From contig JYIP02000004.1 of NCBI GenBank assembly GCA_001051155.2, positions 2,598,383 through 2,662,382 of the forward strand: a stretch of DNA of 64,000 nt, written 5' to 3'. The notes beneath the pieces were generated by a model, which was given only the letters and a program-made list of their open reading frames with translations, was not told where the DNA came from and made no database searches. Below are positions 47,723 to 58,892 of the stretch, one piece after another. This DNA comes from Chrysoporthe austroafricana. Its lineage: Eukaryota > Ascomycota > Sordariomycetes > Diaporthales > Cryphonectriaceae. A program made the position numbers and the translations under genes. Every line of letters starts with the position of its first letter. Positions within the stretch are counted from its first letter, which is position 1.

Positions 47723-49390
47723 ATGGCCAACAACACCGGCTGGGGCGACTTGTCTGCTGCCCGCGAATCCCAGCAACAGGTCCAGCAAGGTGAATTTCGC
47801 GATGACCAATACCACAGTCGTGGTTGCAGTCGTGGTGCCAGTCGTGGCGGCCGTGGCGCTCCCATGCCTCCCCGCAACGCCTACATACCTGTTCAAACCA
47901 GCTCCCCATCCACCACTTCAGACTACGCTCGTGGTGATCAAGACGTTCGTGGAGGTCCTGGTAACGCTACTGGTGCTGGAGTCGGGCGCCTCGCAACCGC
48001 TCCTCCCAGCCACTACTTCCAGAAAGTCAGCGCCCTTGCCCTCCAGATCAACCGGTCATCTGCTGCTGACAGCGCTGGCGACCCGATGGTCGTTGGCGAA
48101 CCTCCAAGCAGCCCCAGGCGCGGGCTCAGTGCCTCTCCCTGGGCTACAGCGCCTGACCCTCGCCCTGCCAACCACATGACTGCTCCAGCTCCTGGTGCGA
48201 CTAATAGCACCAACAATGTTACCGCCATGAGCACTGTTCGTCCTGTTGGCGCTCAGTACGCAATGACTCCTGGCAATGCCAATGCCATGCCACGTCCTCC
48301 CAGCCCTGTACGAAGCTTGAATGCTTCTCCCTGGGCCCAAACCGTCTCTGGCTCCCAGGGTAATGCCAAGGGCACTGGTGTTGGTACTGCGACCGAGCCT
48401 GTCGCTATCCAACAGGGCCAGTCTCCCCCTTATCAAGACACTTGGGGTCCCAATGCCAATCCTACCACCAACACTAAAGGTACTGTTGGCTCTGGCTTCC
48501 CTGCTGACACCCCTCAAAACATGACAACTCCTCCTGACGTTGGACCCACTGGTGACAAAGGCATGGGAGCCTCACGCTGGGCCTTAAAGAGGCCTTGGGG
48601 TATCCCATTCAATCCAACCTTCGGCGTCGACACTGGTCGTTACATTGACGACGACTGGATGTACACGTACAACATCGAGGATGGTGGCCGCCTCTTCAAT
48701 CAAGCCGCAGACAACGCTCGCGCTGCTGGAGATGAGAAGTCCGAGGCAAAGCTTCGCGAGGTAGCCAAACTTTGTGCGGGCATAATTTATGCTCGCATCA
48801 ACCTGCAAGACCACGGATCAGAGCTTCGAGCCCGTAACGCTGCCAACAAGGCCGCCAAGGATGCCGAGAAACTTTTCAAGATGTACTCTCCGCCGATGCC
48901 TCCTCAGAACCTGATGCCGCTATACAACACTCTTGCGATCGCCGAAGCCACTGGGTCCGTGCAGTCTGTTTCCCCGGCCACCCGTCAAACTGTTTCTTCG
49001 TCCACTGTCCAGACTATCTCTCAGGCTGTCGAGCCGGTCGCGCCTGTGAACGCCCCTGTTAACATGACAGCTCAGCGTGATCATAGTCGTGGATTTGACA
49101 ACGCTACAGCCGTGAAACCATTTGTACAGGGTTTAGTTGGCGTGGGAGCTGCCTCTGGGAGAAACCAAGGCACTGTCCACCCTGCTGAATACCAAGCTCA
49201 GTCCCTTCAAGCCCATCCCGTCCAGAAGCAGGTCCAGGGTGCTCAACAACCCGTCCAGCAGTCAATCCAGGCTGGTCGTGGTGTCAACAACAGCACTGGA
49301 CAGCAGTCTGGTCCTGCTCAAGACATTTCATCGAAGCTCAAGGATCCTGCCGCTCGCTGGCTTTTCGAGACCTTCTTCAAGAACAAGTGA
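47723..49390 (+). CDS. Fungal protein with repeated ASPWA/ASRWA motifs, unknown function
   Basis: This single exon encodes 555 residues; the ATG has a good context (CAAGATGG). The N-terminus (NNTGWGDLSAARESQQQ) is followed by an RGG-like basic stretch (SRGCSRGASRGGRGAP). Three similar motifs then follow: GLSASPWA (about 134), SLNASPWA (about 198) and GMGASRWA (about 281). The first two are preceded by SP.R. A helical domain follows (about 310-395, including NQAADNARAAGDEKSEAKLR and AGIIYARINLQDHGSELRAR), then a Gln/Val/Pro-rich tail ending SSKLKDPAARWLFETFFKNK. Proteins with a G[LM]GASRWA motif are common in Sordariomycetes, but I know of no assigned function. RGG-like and low-complexity parts suggest RNA or assembly-related roles, which is inference. 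Confidence 0.8.
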   Translation: MANNTGWGDLSAARESQQQVQQGEFRDDQYHSRGCSRGASRGGRGAPMPPRNAYIPVQTSSPSTTSDYARGDQDVRGGPGNATGAGVGRLATAPPSHYFQKVSALALQINRSSAADSAGDPMVVGEPPSSPRRGLSASPWATAPDPRPANHMTAPAPGATNSTNNVTAMSTVRPVGAQYAMTPGNANAMPRPPSPVRSLNASPWAQTVSGSQGNAKGTGVGTATEPVAIQQGQSPPYQDTWGPNANPTTNTKGTVGSGFPADTPQNMTTPPDVGPTGDKGMGASRWALKRPWGIPFNPTFGVDTGRYIDDDWMYTYNIEDGGRLFNQAADNARAAGDEKSEAKLREVAKLCAGIIYARINLQDHGSELRARNAANKAAKDAEKLFKMYSPPMPPQNLMPLYNTLAIAEATGSVQSVSPATRQTVSSSTVQTISQAVEPVAPVNAPVNMTAQRDHSRGFDNATAVKPFVQGLVGVGAASGRNQGTVHPAEYQAQSLQAHPVQKQVQGAQQPVQQSIQAGRGVNNSTGQQSGPAQDISSKLKDPAARWLFETFFKNK

Positions 49391-49977
49391 GCAGAGGCGG
49401 CGGGCTGGTTGAAGTGGCACAGGATGCGTGGAGAACGACGGCACGGAGAATACAGCTGGAAAAGGCAGTGTCGAATAGAATCGACGATTTATGACGGCGA
49501 AAATGGTGTGGAAGAGAGTGACGAGTGTTCGTTTGGTCTTTTGACAACCATTGATGATATGGACGCCCGTGGCTTAGGCACGAGGAGCTTTCGCGAGGAA
49601 TTTCTCCGCCCTGATTTTCGGACAGCTGATGGAGGTTGATGCTTTACATGCGAAAACTTTAGGGTTGCTAGTGCTCAGCCACGCGGTTTGCATCACAAGG
49701 TCAACACATTCTATGGTAGCAGCCAAACAGAGGTTATAGCATTGTTCTGAGGTCCCATGAGTTTGTCTAGCCCATCAATTCCGTAGATAGCAAGAAGTCA
49801 CTCACTGGCTAGCATCCATCCTTGCATATTCCGAGACCAGAGACCTGTCAGCAAACAGAATGGATTTGAAATATTCCGCACAGCCACATTCCGTCATAAG
49901 CAGATATGCACGATTTTCCAAGTTGCCTCGCGTACGGGAGCGTCGCAGGCACCCTCATTTCCCTGCCCAATTCCCTT
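49391..49977. other. Convergent 3' region
   Basis: This 587 bp lies between the 3' ends of the 555-residue gene and HIS6. A single TTAGGGTT motif is at 49659-49666. No gene is supported. Confidence 0.6.
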
Positions 49978-50961
49978 TCACGTCTGCTTTTGACGCCGAT
50001 TCCACTCGACACACTCATCCAGCTTCACACCGGACCCACCGAAGCAGTCCAGCGCACTTCCAATCGTGAGGTCGATCTTCCCGCCACTCAGCGTCTTGAC
50101 CCTCTCCAGGTCCTCGAGATTCCGACCGCCGCCGGCATACGTGACTGGTATGCTGCACCACTGGGACAGCTTCGCAATGAGCTCCTCGTCGACGCCACGC
50201 TGCAAGCCCTCATTATCGGCCGCGTGGATGAGGAACTCGGAGCAGTAGGGCTCGAGCTGTTTTATAGAAACTATTTTGTGGCGTGAGCTCCTCTGGCCTG
50301 GATATGCGCTAGGATGAAAGGACGAGAGGGGCAGGAGCAAGAGGAACGGGCTGATAAATACCTTGGTTGACCTCCATGTCCGTGATAGTCTGCCACTTGT
50401 TCATGGCCACGAACCATCTCGGCGCCTCGCCGTCCTCATGCTGCCGGCGACAGCTCAGGTCGATGACCAGCTTGCTCCTGTCACCCTGCAGCGCCGCAAC
50501 GACAGAGTCCAGACGTGGCTGGCTAAAGTGCGCCTCCGGGAAGAGAAAGGACGTTATGATGACCTACTGATCCCCACCCTTCACCGTCAGCCCTATTTAC
50601 CACATAATTTACTATCTGCAGCCGTATGCGATCACCATCCATGCGGATACGTGCATACCTTCTCAGCACCGGCCTCTATCCACTCCCTTGCGTTCTGGTC
50701 CGTGATCCCCCCACCGACCTGCAGCGCTCCTGGCCATGCAGCTAGCGCCTCCCTCGCCGCATCCGTGTTGCCAGGCCCGAGCATGATGACATGTGCGCCC
50801 TCCAGGGCATTTTCTCGGTACAAATTGGCAAAGTGTGCCGGCGGGTGCGGAGAGACGAAGTTGGTCTTCAGCATCGAGGGTGTCTTCTCGTCTAGCGTAC
50901 CGCCCACGATCTGTTTTACCTGCCCCGCATGGAGGTCTACGCAGGGACGGAAGATTGTCAT
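49978..50961 (-). CDS. HIS6: ProFAR isomerase of histidine biosynthesis (His6/HisA)
   Basis: This is 1-(5-phosphoribosyl)-5-[(5-phosphoribosylamino)methylideneamino]imidazole-4-carboxamide isomerase, the fourth step of histidine synthesis, in the cytosol. The model joins complement(49978..50270, 50362..50563, 50659..50961): introns of 91 and 95 bp, 265 residues, the usual size of the (beta/alpha)8 enzyme. The start [20 protein letters not shown] is the family's first strand and carries catalytic Asp9. Other landmarks are [22 protein letters not shown] across the first splice, [10 protein letters not shown] with the second likely catalytic Asp (D136), FVAMNKWQT, and HAADNEG and [12 protein letters not shown] of the phosphate-binding half. 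The first acceptor is a double CAGTAG; using the second AG keeps the frame. It is head to head with FAF1. Confidence 0.95.
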
Positions 50962-51338
50962 TATGGGCGGCTGTATGAGGGCCAAGGCAGTGGCAGTATC
51001 GAGGTTTTTTGAGGTGAAGACTTTGGACGTTGAAAGACTTTCCGCATTGGGAGGGACCGCAAAAACCGTCCGCTGCGGGATAGCGGGGCGACCGGCGCCC
51101 TTGAGGCTCTGTGGACCCCTGAAAGTACAGTGGCGCTAGCGAGCCGAGAGCGGCCCGGGGCGTAAGAAAACTTTGGCTCCGGCACCACGACGGCTTGAAC
51201 CTCCAACTGCCTGCGACACCAGCTTCATACGAGCACTTACGCATATCGCTGCCCAATACAGCCCTCGAGCCTACTACGCACGCAAGTACGCACGCACCCC
51301 ACGTATTTTTAACCGAGCAGCGCGATCACTCGGCCGTC
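50962..51338. promoter_or_regulatory. Shared divergent promoter of HIS6 and FAF1
   Basis: There are 377 bp between start codons. A perfect direct repeat TACGCACGCA occurs at 51275-51284 and 51287-51296, close to the FAF1 start. I find no perfect TGACTCA (Gcn4/CPC1 site), which would be expected for a histidine gene under general amino-acid control. Confidence 0.55.
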
Positions 51339-52462
51339 ATGCCTTCCGCCGGCGTCCTCGGGAAGAGGAAGCGCAGGCCAGCGCAGAAAGCCGACGACGA
51401 CACAGGCGCTGGCGCCTTGGAGGATGCGCAGGCCATCTTCAGGAAGCACTTTGAGGCCCAATTCGCGCCACTAGACGATAAGGTTGAAAGTGCGGTGGGC
51501 AAGCCGGCTAATAAGGGCAGCAAGGCCAGCAGGGGCACAAATACGGAGAACGAGGACGGGGACGGCATAGAAGACATGCGGTCGGACTCCGAGTTAGGCG
51601 AGGACGATGATGAGTGGGGAGGTTTGTCCGGAGAGGACGACAGCGAAGGTGCGTACCACGGAGAAATACTAACTGCTAGTACCTGCGACTGTGCTGACCG
51701 TAATGTGCTGTAGACAGCGAGAGTGGCAGCGATGATGAGGAAGGTTCGGCACCAGAAGACTTGCAAGCAAGCACAAATACGGTCGAGGTCGTCGACCACT
51801 CCAGACCGCTGTCAACCTCTGCCCTCCACCCATCAAACGCGATAATGTCCAAGCGCGAAATGCGCGCCTTCCTGTCCTCACGCCCGCCAGATTCCACATC
51901 CGCCGACCTCACATCCAAACCCAAACCAAAGCAAGGGTCCGGAGAAGACGACGACCCGCAGAACGAAAGCTCCAAGGCCCTTCTCGCCAATGATCTTGCC
52001 CTGCAGCGGCTCATCTCTGAATCACATATCCTCTCCGCCTCCAACCCCTTCAACCTGGTCGGCTCCTCCAGCTCTGCCAGTACTGGCAGGACCTTCACTC
52101 AGGGCCGGACCCGCGCTCTCACCACTGATCTGCGGCTTCAGAAGCTCGGCTCGAAGGAGAGCATCTTCACGCAGCACAAGATGCCGATGGGCATGCGCAA
52201 GGGCATCAATGCGGCCAAGGAATCGAGGGAGGAGAAGAGGCGGCGTGAGACGAGGGAGAATGGGATCATACTGGAGAAGGCGATAGGTAAGGGCGGCAAG
52301 AAGGGGAGGAGGTCGAAGGGGGGAGGTGACGTGGCTGTTGACATGCCAGGTATGGGCAAGTTCAGCGGTGGAGAGCTGAAGTTAAGTAAGAAGGAAGTGA
52401 GAGCGGTGGAGATGGAAGGTATGAGGCCCGACTTTGGCAGAAAAAGAAGAAGGCGGAGGTGA
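51339..52462 (+). CDS. FAF1: Faf1-type 40S ribosomal subunit assembly factor (DUF4602)
   Basis: Yeast Faf1 is needed for pre-rRNA processing to 18S rRNA and 40S assembly in the nucleolus. The model joins 51339..51648 and 51714..52462 over a 65-bp intron (GTGCGT...CTGTAG), giving 352 residues. The ATG gives MPSAGVLGKRKRR. The N-terminal half has AQAIFRKHFEAQFAPL and a strongly acidic segment (SDSELGEDDDEWGG) that the splice joins to DSESGSDDEEG. The middle contains SKREMRAFLSSR. The C-terminal part is the recognisable domain: LRLQKLGSKESIFTQHKMPM, GMRKGINAAKESREEKRRRE and ENGIILEKA. It ends in a basic tail (FGRKRRRRR). The acidic and basic blocks suit a nucleolar protein. Confidence 0.86.
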
Positions 52463-54754
52463 TGCGAGATCAATTGCTCAGCGTCTTGTTACAAAACTCA
52501 TCTTTCCAGGCAGCTCACGGCTCGGTCTGCATGACCACTCATGTCCGACCACATTCCAAAGTCTACACTCGCAAGATTTCTTGTCAAGTACGGCATTGCT
52601 AAGAGACTGCCTGACCTCTGGTTGATGGCATATGCGCCGGCCACCATGGTACAGGCAGGTTAGACTGAGCGCGAGGCCACCGGCTTGTCTTGCACTGCCA
52701 TCATGCAAAATCACGGGCCGAGAGCGTACAGTCGGGGGGGAGAAGACCACCCGGTCCGAAGGCAGATGACGTTCCATCTGGTCAGATCTCCGACCCTGCT
52801 GGCGCGAATTCGGGCCTCAACCCACAGAGTACCTCTCATATACCTTTATCTATCAACCTGCTCGTCCGGCCCGTCCCTGACGTCGTGACCCACAGATGTA
52901 AGCACCTTCGGCACTCGACAGCGCCCTCACCCCTACCCCCGGGTCCATGGAGCAGAGCTGATCGGCAATCCCAGGCCGGGAAAAGCGGTCTCCTCGTCCA
53001 GAATGGTCACGCACTACAAAACCTACACAGAGCAATAGGCTCAGGGCGAAGGATTTCTATACCTCCCATCTGACATTAGAAGTGACATCATGTCGTCTCG
53101 AAATAGACCAGACTATATACTTGCCTTCCCTGCGGATAAAATGCGTGAAGGATTCCCAACCCAAGCCTACATAGCTTATCTCACGAGCACGCCCACCACC
53201 ACCGCCACCAGGCCTGTCCGGCACTCAAACTTTCTAATCATACATAGCCTTGCCCTACTCGGGACAGCGGATCAGTGGGCTCCTGACTCCGGCTCGCAGC
53301 CTTTCCGACGAAGAAGATAGTGCAAAGTCACGCAATGGTAGAGACGCGGTCTTGAAGATGAGCTGAGCTTGGCCCCGCGGTCTGGCCTGTCCAGATTGGA
53401 AAGGCAGACCGTAATAACACTAAGTACCCAAGACTCGGATCAGTCGCGCTGGCTGGATAGCTTCTCTCTAGCTATTCCGGGTCCGATGTAAACCTGCAGG
53501 TTTTCTTGGCTGCCTACGGCTCCGCGGCTGCTGTTCGAGGACACAGGCCGCGAAGGATCTAGATGCAGAATCCGTCTGCACAATTAGTAGTCGCAGTTTG
53601 CTGGCCTCTGGACTGATCTCAAGGCAGACACGCGCGGGCCTCGACCAGCGACGGGCGAACGTCGTCTTGGATATGTATGGTCACTGCAGCATATATCACA
53701 CAGGCTGAGTCCTGGGGCCAGATAGCTCGCGGCCCAAGGGCCTAAATTTAGGGCGTGACCTGATGAAGCCCCCCGAGGCTGACTGTATGTTGGAGAGCCG
53801 TGAGCGGATGTCATATTACCGTGGGCCGGCCGGCGCGGGCGGGTCGGCCGTTCGCTGACCTACGACTTCGCTCTATTTTAGATTTTAGGTCACTGGAGGG
53901 GCCTCAAGGCTCAAAGCCACGCCGACGCGTCGATCGATGGACAGGTCGCGGCGATCGGTCCTACGGGGCCATGTGATCATCAGCGATGCTCGGATCGCTC
54001 CGGGGCTGATCTGGAAGATCATCGGTGTCAAGTTACGGACGGAAAGGAGCCGGTGTTGTAGATAGTATCATTTTGTTACGTTCTCATGTGAAAAGTCCCT
54101 ACCTGAGCACAGAAAAGGTGTAGACCATTTTGTGTATGCCCGTACGGGATGCCATTGCCGAGCATTTCACTGCACGTCCGCCTCCGCTGCTATCACGACA
54201 CCACGACATTGCATAGAGCTGCTTTACTCGGATTTCAATAAATATTTCTCTTCTTCATAACAAGGTTTACCCGCCTTTTTATCTCTCTGCCTGAAAACAG
54301 CAGGTTATATACAACAACGCAACCCGCTCCCGACATCTGGGCGCCGTCGGTTGGCCTTAATGTTCCAATATGCAAATTGTTGCAGCCAGACCCCGATCGA
54401 GTCTTCACGCTCCCCGATCGGGACTGCGTCTCCCCTCTAATGTGCTTTTCGTGCTCCAAGCACCACAAGATACCTTGAATTGTCCACCATCTCCCTCCAT
54501 TGAAAACCACACAAAGAAGTAAACACCAGAAGATCATGAGGATATGAACCCTATCAGTAGGAAGCCCTCGCGAGAAAAACGCCCAGGCATCCATATTTGT
54601 TCAGGAACGCCTGTTCCCTTCAAAGCGGGAATGATTCAGGAGTACCCAAGTCCGTTCCCCTCACATGAGAATCGTGAAAGAACAATAAACAGAAACCCAA
54701 TAAATGTACAATGCCGTGATTTCTCCGAAAGTATTGCGCTCTCTCGAACCGTTA
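52463..54754. other. Convergent intergenic region between FAF1 and STE12
   Basis: This 2.3 kb lies between two gene 3' ends, longer than needed for two 3' UTRs. A 10-bp palindrome CGACGCGTCG at 53923-53932 is present. Open frames here are short and unsupported. A non-coding transcript is possible but unproven. Confidence 0.55.
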
Positions 54755-57233
54755 TTACATCATGACGGCGGTGTTCATGCTTTGGGGTGTGCTGATGGTC
54801 ATCGGCAGGCTCAGCGTCTGGAGGCTGTTGAAATTAGACTGCGAGTTCATGGAGTTCGCCGAGCCCATGCTGCCGGTCGAGGTCGGAGGCGTGCTGTGGT
54901 GCGCAACCGAGTTCAACGAGGTCGTAACATAACCGCCCTCAGAATTGGGGGAGGCGTCGCCCAAGGAGCCGACGTGATCCTCGCCAGAGTACTCTTCCTC
55001 ATCCTCTCCGGACAGGTTCAGTCCATCGACACCGTCGCCGCGGTCATGAGTCCGCTTATGCCTAAAAGAAATCTTTGTTAGTCTCTGCTAATGGCCTGGC
55101 TTTCTGACTATCTTGGGCGTTTATAGCTGTGCAGTGGCTCTGTGCTGTGTGGTGACGCTGGCGGTTTTGAGTTTCTTTCGATTACATGCCACACACACAA
55201 CAGGAGTTTTTGTTCGCTCGTCTCGCACCAAGACAAAGTCAAGTATCAAAGAAAGCGTAAAGCAAGGAAAGATGGGGCATACTGTGCTAGGTTGTCTGAT
55301 CTGGAGAATGCCTTGCTACAATAAGGGCAGATGTAGGGTCTTTCTTGTGTATGTGTTCTCACGTGTCTGGAACTTTAGTCAGATACCCTGTTGAGGTAAT
55401 CTCTCGTGTTGACAGATGTAATGTAAAATCCGGTCTTACCGCTTGAGGTGCTCGAGGCGCTTGAAGAGGCGACCACACGTGGGGATGGGGCAGGAGTGTG
55501 ACTTCTGAGGGTAAGGTCCCAGCTCCATGACGGTGGCGGAGCGAGCCCGGCGCATCACACCATTGGGGCCTTGCATCATCCTCCTCTGCTCTTCCATGTG
55601 GCCACCCATCATATCCTCGTGCGGCATTTGAGGGTAGTCCTGCTGCAGTGACATTGGGTTCAGGGCGGGGCTGCCCTCAACTGTAGACAGAGGAGTGCCG
55701 TGGCGGGAGAGCTCATGCATTTGCTGTTGGTTTGACAGCGGCATACCTGAGTTGCTGTACGTCAATCCTGGGGGAGAGTTGCCGAGTGACTCGTCACCTT
55801 CAGCCACAGGCCCAACCGAGGCCGACACCGACCGTCGAAGATCGGATGGCCTGTGCGGAGCTTGGGTGGCGGCGGCAGCGGCGATGGCCGACATACCGGG
55901 GGGGATGGATGAACGCCGCCTTCTCTGCTTGTATGTCGGCGAGCCTTCGATCACAGAGTAGACGTTGTTGGTTCCGTATCCGCGAGAGAACTGAGGACCA
56001 GCGAGGTTTGACGGCGGCAGCTGAATCATGCCATTAAGCCCGTTCACACCGTTCATGTGGTCAGGAATGGCAGTGTACAACCCGGTCTCCTCGTTCGCGA
56101 TGTACGCAGGCTCAGCAGCAATGCCCAAGGCCTGCTGCGGCGGCGTGATGGGTTCGAACGAGATCCCTCGGTTGCTGTAGTCCTCATACTGCGAAGAAAC
56201 GAAGGATGGTGCAGGCGAGTACTCCAGTCCGTACGCGGGCATGGAGGCGTGTCTTTGGTGGCCCTGCTGTATTGGCACGCCGTTCTGGTTGTACTGGACT
56301 CGGTTGAACTCAGGCTCCCTCTTGACCATGTTCTGTGACATTTGAGGGGCCATCGCCATCGCTCCGTAAGGAACCATCGCGTCCATCCCATCGGTTAAAG
56401 GGGCCATCGTCTGAGGCATCATCTGAGGCGGTGGCATGGCGTCAACGGCGCGCATGACCGGCGATGTGGACTGCGAGGCAGGGAAAGACTGCTGAGCGCT
56501 GAAGGATGAAGAGTTGGCTTGCTGCGCCTTGGTGAGCTGCTCGTACAGTGACTGCGATGAGTCGTACTGGAATGACAGAGCAGGCTCGCTGACGGCGACG
56601 GTGGTGGCCTCCTGGCCCATCTTTTCCCTCTTCAAATCCCTCTCCAGCGCGTCGAGGAACAGTCGGTCGTGTGGCACGCTGTACCAGTAGAAAACCTTCT
56701 GCTTCTTCTGTGTCCGGATGCAGTTGTTCTTGTACAAGAAGTCAAGGAAGGGGCTCTTGGGCTCCTCCAATGACGCATCTGTTCCCGACTTCAGATTCCG
56801 CAGGTCGGAGAAGATACCCTCCTCGAACTTCTTGGAGTTCTTGACTGGGCGGCCAAAGGCCTGGAATCGGAAGGACAGGCATCGTACGATGTCGGTTCCC
56901 GATACATGGAAGAGATTGTTCCACAGAACACAAGAGACATATTCGCCAGTGGGCAGAAGGAATCTTCGGATGTACTGGTCTGGTTGCCAGTCGACGGGCG
57001 CGGAGATGAGGAAGTATTTCACTAAGCGCGTGTTAGTCCCACACTAGTTGAACAAGGCACGAACGCAGGATCGGAAGCCTCAGGGGGTAATGGGCGGTCG
57101 ACAACGTACGATTATCAACTTGTTGCAGAGCAACCTGTGCGTCATGTGGTAGTGCCTGCTGAGCCTCGGTGCTCAGCATGAAAGTCTCTGGTTTTTGTGG
57201 TGCAGCCATGGCGCCGCCTGGTTGTGGATACAT
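54755..57233 (-). CDS. STE12: Transcription factor Ste12 (STE homeodomain-like plus two C2H2 fingers)
   Basis: Ste12 acts downstream of the pheromone/invasive-growth MAP kinase and controls mating and, in plant-pathogenic relatives, penetration. The model joins complement(54755..55061, 55283..55366, 55440..57021, 57110..57233), giving 698 residues; introns are 88, 73 and 221 bp from 5' to 3'. The ATG at 57233 gives [20 protein letters not shown]. The STE DNA-binding domain spans about residues 40-205 ([20 protein letters not shown] to [20 protein letters not shown]). A Gln/Met/Pro-rich middle follows, then two C2H2 fingers: [20 protein letters not shown] (about 551-573) and [21 protein letters not shown] (about 579-601), the filamentous-fungus layout absent from yeast Ste12. 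The acidic linker ([15 protein letters not shown]) and Ser-rich tail end NTAVMM. An 84-nt exon carries the finger core. Confidence 0.96.
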
Positions 57234-57417
57234 AATAATCGGCAGACGCCGTGAGGAAGAGCTCCCTGCTCGATCACACCGGTCTCCCGTCCGCGACAAG
57301 AGCTATTAATCCGGTGATCAATCCAACGAAGAACAGCCTCTGTTGGATGAGGAATGGATGATGCGATGGCAAGTCGAGGTCGAGACGGCACCAAAGCGCG
57401 TTGGCGTGGTCGCTAAT

Positions 57418-57433
57418 TGAAACACAGGAAACA
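57418..57433 (+). promoter_or_regulatory. Pheromone-response-element-like pair before STE12
   Basis: A perfect TGAAACA (57418-57424), the binding consensus of yeast Ste12, is followed nine bases later (start to start) by the one-mismatch copy GGAAACA (57427-57433). They lie about 185-200 bp before the STE12 ATG. Paired PREs are a feature of pheromone-induced yeast promoters. Autoregulation is inferred. Confidence 0.45.
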
Positions 57434-58868
57434 AGGGCAAAAGAAATGGCGACGCGGTGATCGTCGTGTGCAGGTGATGCAGATGCTGCAATGGAATGTT
57501 GACGATCGTCAAGAACGTCGATGTCGCAGCCAGGCGGATGGGTTGTCGTTAATTAGCAGCGCATCGATAGACGGCGTGCTTATGGGGAGATAGATGGCGA
57601 GGATGATGCGATAGTCGAGTCCAGCCCGGAGGGAGGGGGTGAGCAGGAATAAATTGCAGAAAGCGCACAGCAGGCCCAAACGTAATTGCGTCTAGCGAAT
57701 TAGCGGGATGGGCGTGCACTGGCCGACACCGTCAAGGCACGGTCAATAGCGCGGGAAAAAGATAGGGGGTTGGGATCGGAGAATGTGTGGATACCACTCT
57801 CCGAGTCTGAAGCCACTGCGACTTGAGGGAGCACCGTAACTGTGGCCCTCGAAGCGCTCAGGTGCAGATGAGGAACTGCTGATTCCCGGCTGGAGACCCG
57901 CAGAACAGATACAGGCTCGGATCCGGGCAGGCAGGGGGGGACAACAGACAACCGAATGCTGCTGTCACCACCTTCGTCGTTGTCTAGATTCGTCGCCGGC
58001 AGCGAGTAGTGCGCTTCAGGAGGGAGAGGAAAAAAAAAACTGGCATGCAAGCCGAGGATGTCGTCGAGATTAGGACTTGTTTATCGAAACGAGGTTGGCA
58101 TAGCCCGGCAAGCAGTAGACCCCAAGATGGAAGAAGGGCTGTACTGTCGTACGCAGAATGTAAAAAGGTAGATTTGAATCAATCAAAGCAGTCCCCGTCA
58201 AGGTCGACACGCATCAGACAGACCGGGCAAGGGGCGGGCTTGCGCGGCGGAAGGTGATGGACGGAGTTTGCGACGGCCTGTGTCTGATGTGAGGGATGAA
58301 TGGTACCGATGAGGGATGATGTGTCCCTAGGATTCGCTCGCAACACACAACGATGGGATGGGTTGGGCGACCTGTGCTTTGAGGCTGGGCGGGAAGTCAA
58401 ATAAGAGGCGGGGCCGTAGCTGGGCGTAGAGGTGATGTCGGAGCTCCTTTCTCACCAAGGAGTAGACTGATGCCGTTGGTCCGGGATTGACGAGCCTCCT
58501 GAGACACGAAGGAAGGGTAAAGAAAGAGGGAGGAAGAGGAAAGTCTTGAACAGGAAGATTTTCCAAAGAGGTCTTGGGAGCGCAGGAGGGGGGAATAAAA
58601 GAGGGATGCCCTGGGGGTTTAAGGAAATTCGAGCCTGCGCTGCTCCAAATGGTCTAGCACAGTCCGACCTGGAAGTACCCGTCCAGGTACCTGGTCGCGC
58701 AGAGGGGAGGACGAGGGGAACAAGCACGACAAGAGGTGGACTGGCGGCAGGGATGCGCACCGCGGACGAGCCAGGGTCCAGCCGTAGATGACTGGTTGCG
58801 AGGGGCCAGGGCATGGCAGGGGGGGGACGTTGGACGGCGGGACCACAGCGCACAGGACAGGTCCAGGA

Positions 58869-58892
58869 GGGTGGGTGGACATGGGACATGGG
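58869..58892 (+). other. G-quadruplex-like motif with ACATGGG repeats
   Basis: Four GGG runs with loops of 1, 7 and 4 bases fit the G4 pattern. The segment overlaps tandem copies of ACATGGG and sits in a G-rich plus-strand zone that extends past 59,000. On the STE12 sense strand it is C-rich. Confidence 0.45.

Noticed and set aside
47625..48179. 184-codon plus-strand frame overlapping the start of the 555-residue gene
   Set aside because: It is an out-of-frame shadow created by the pyrimidine-rich leader and the start of the real gene at 47723.
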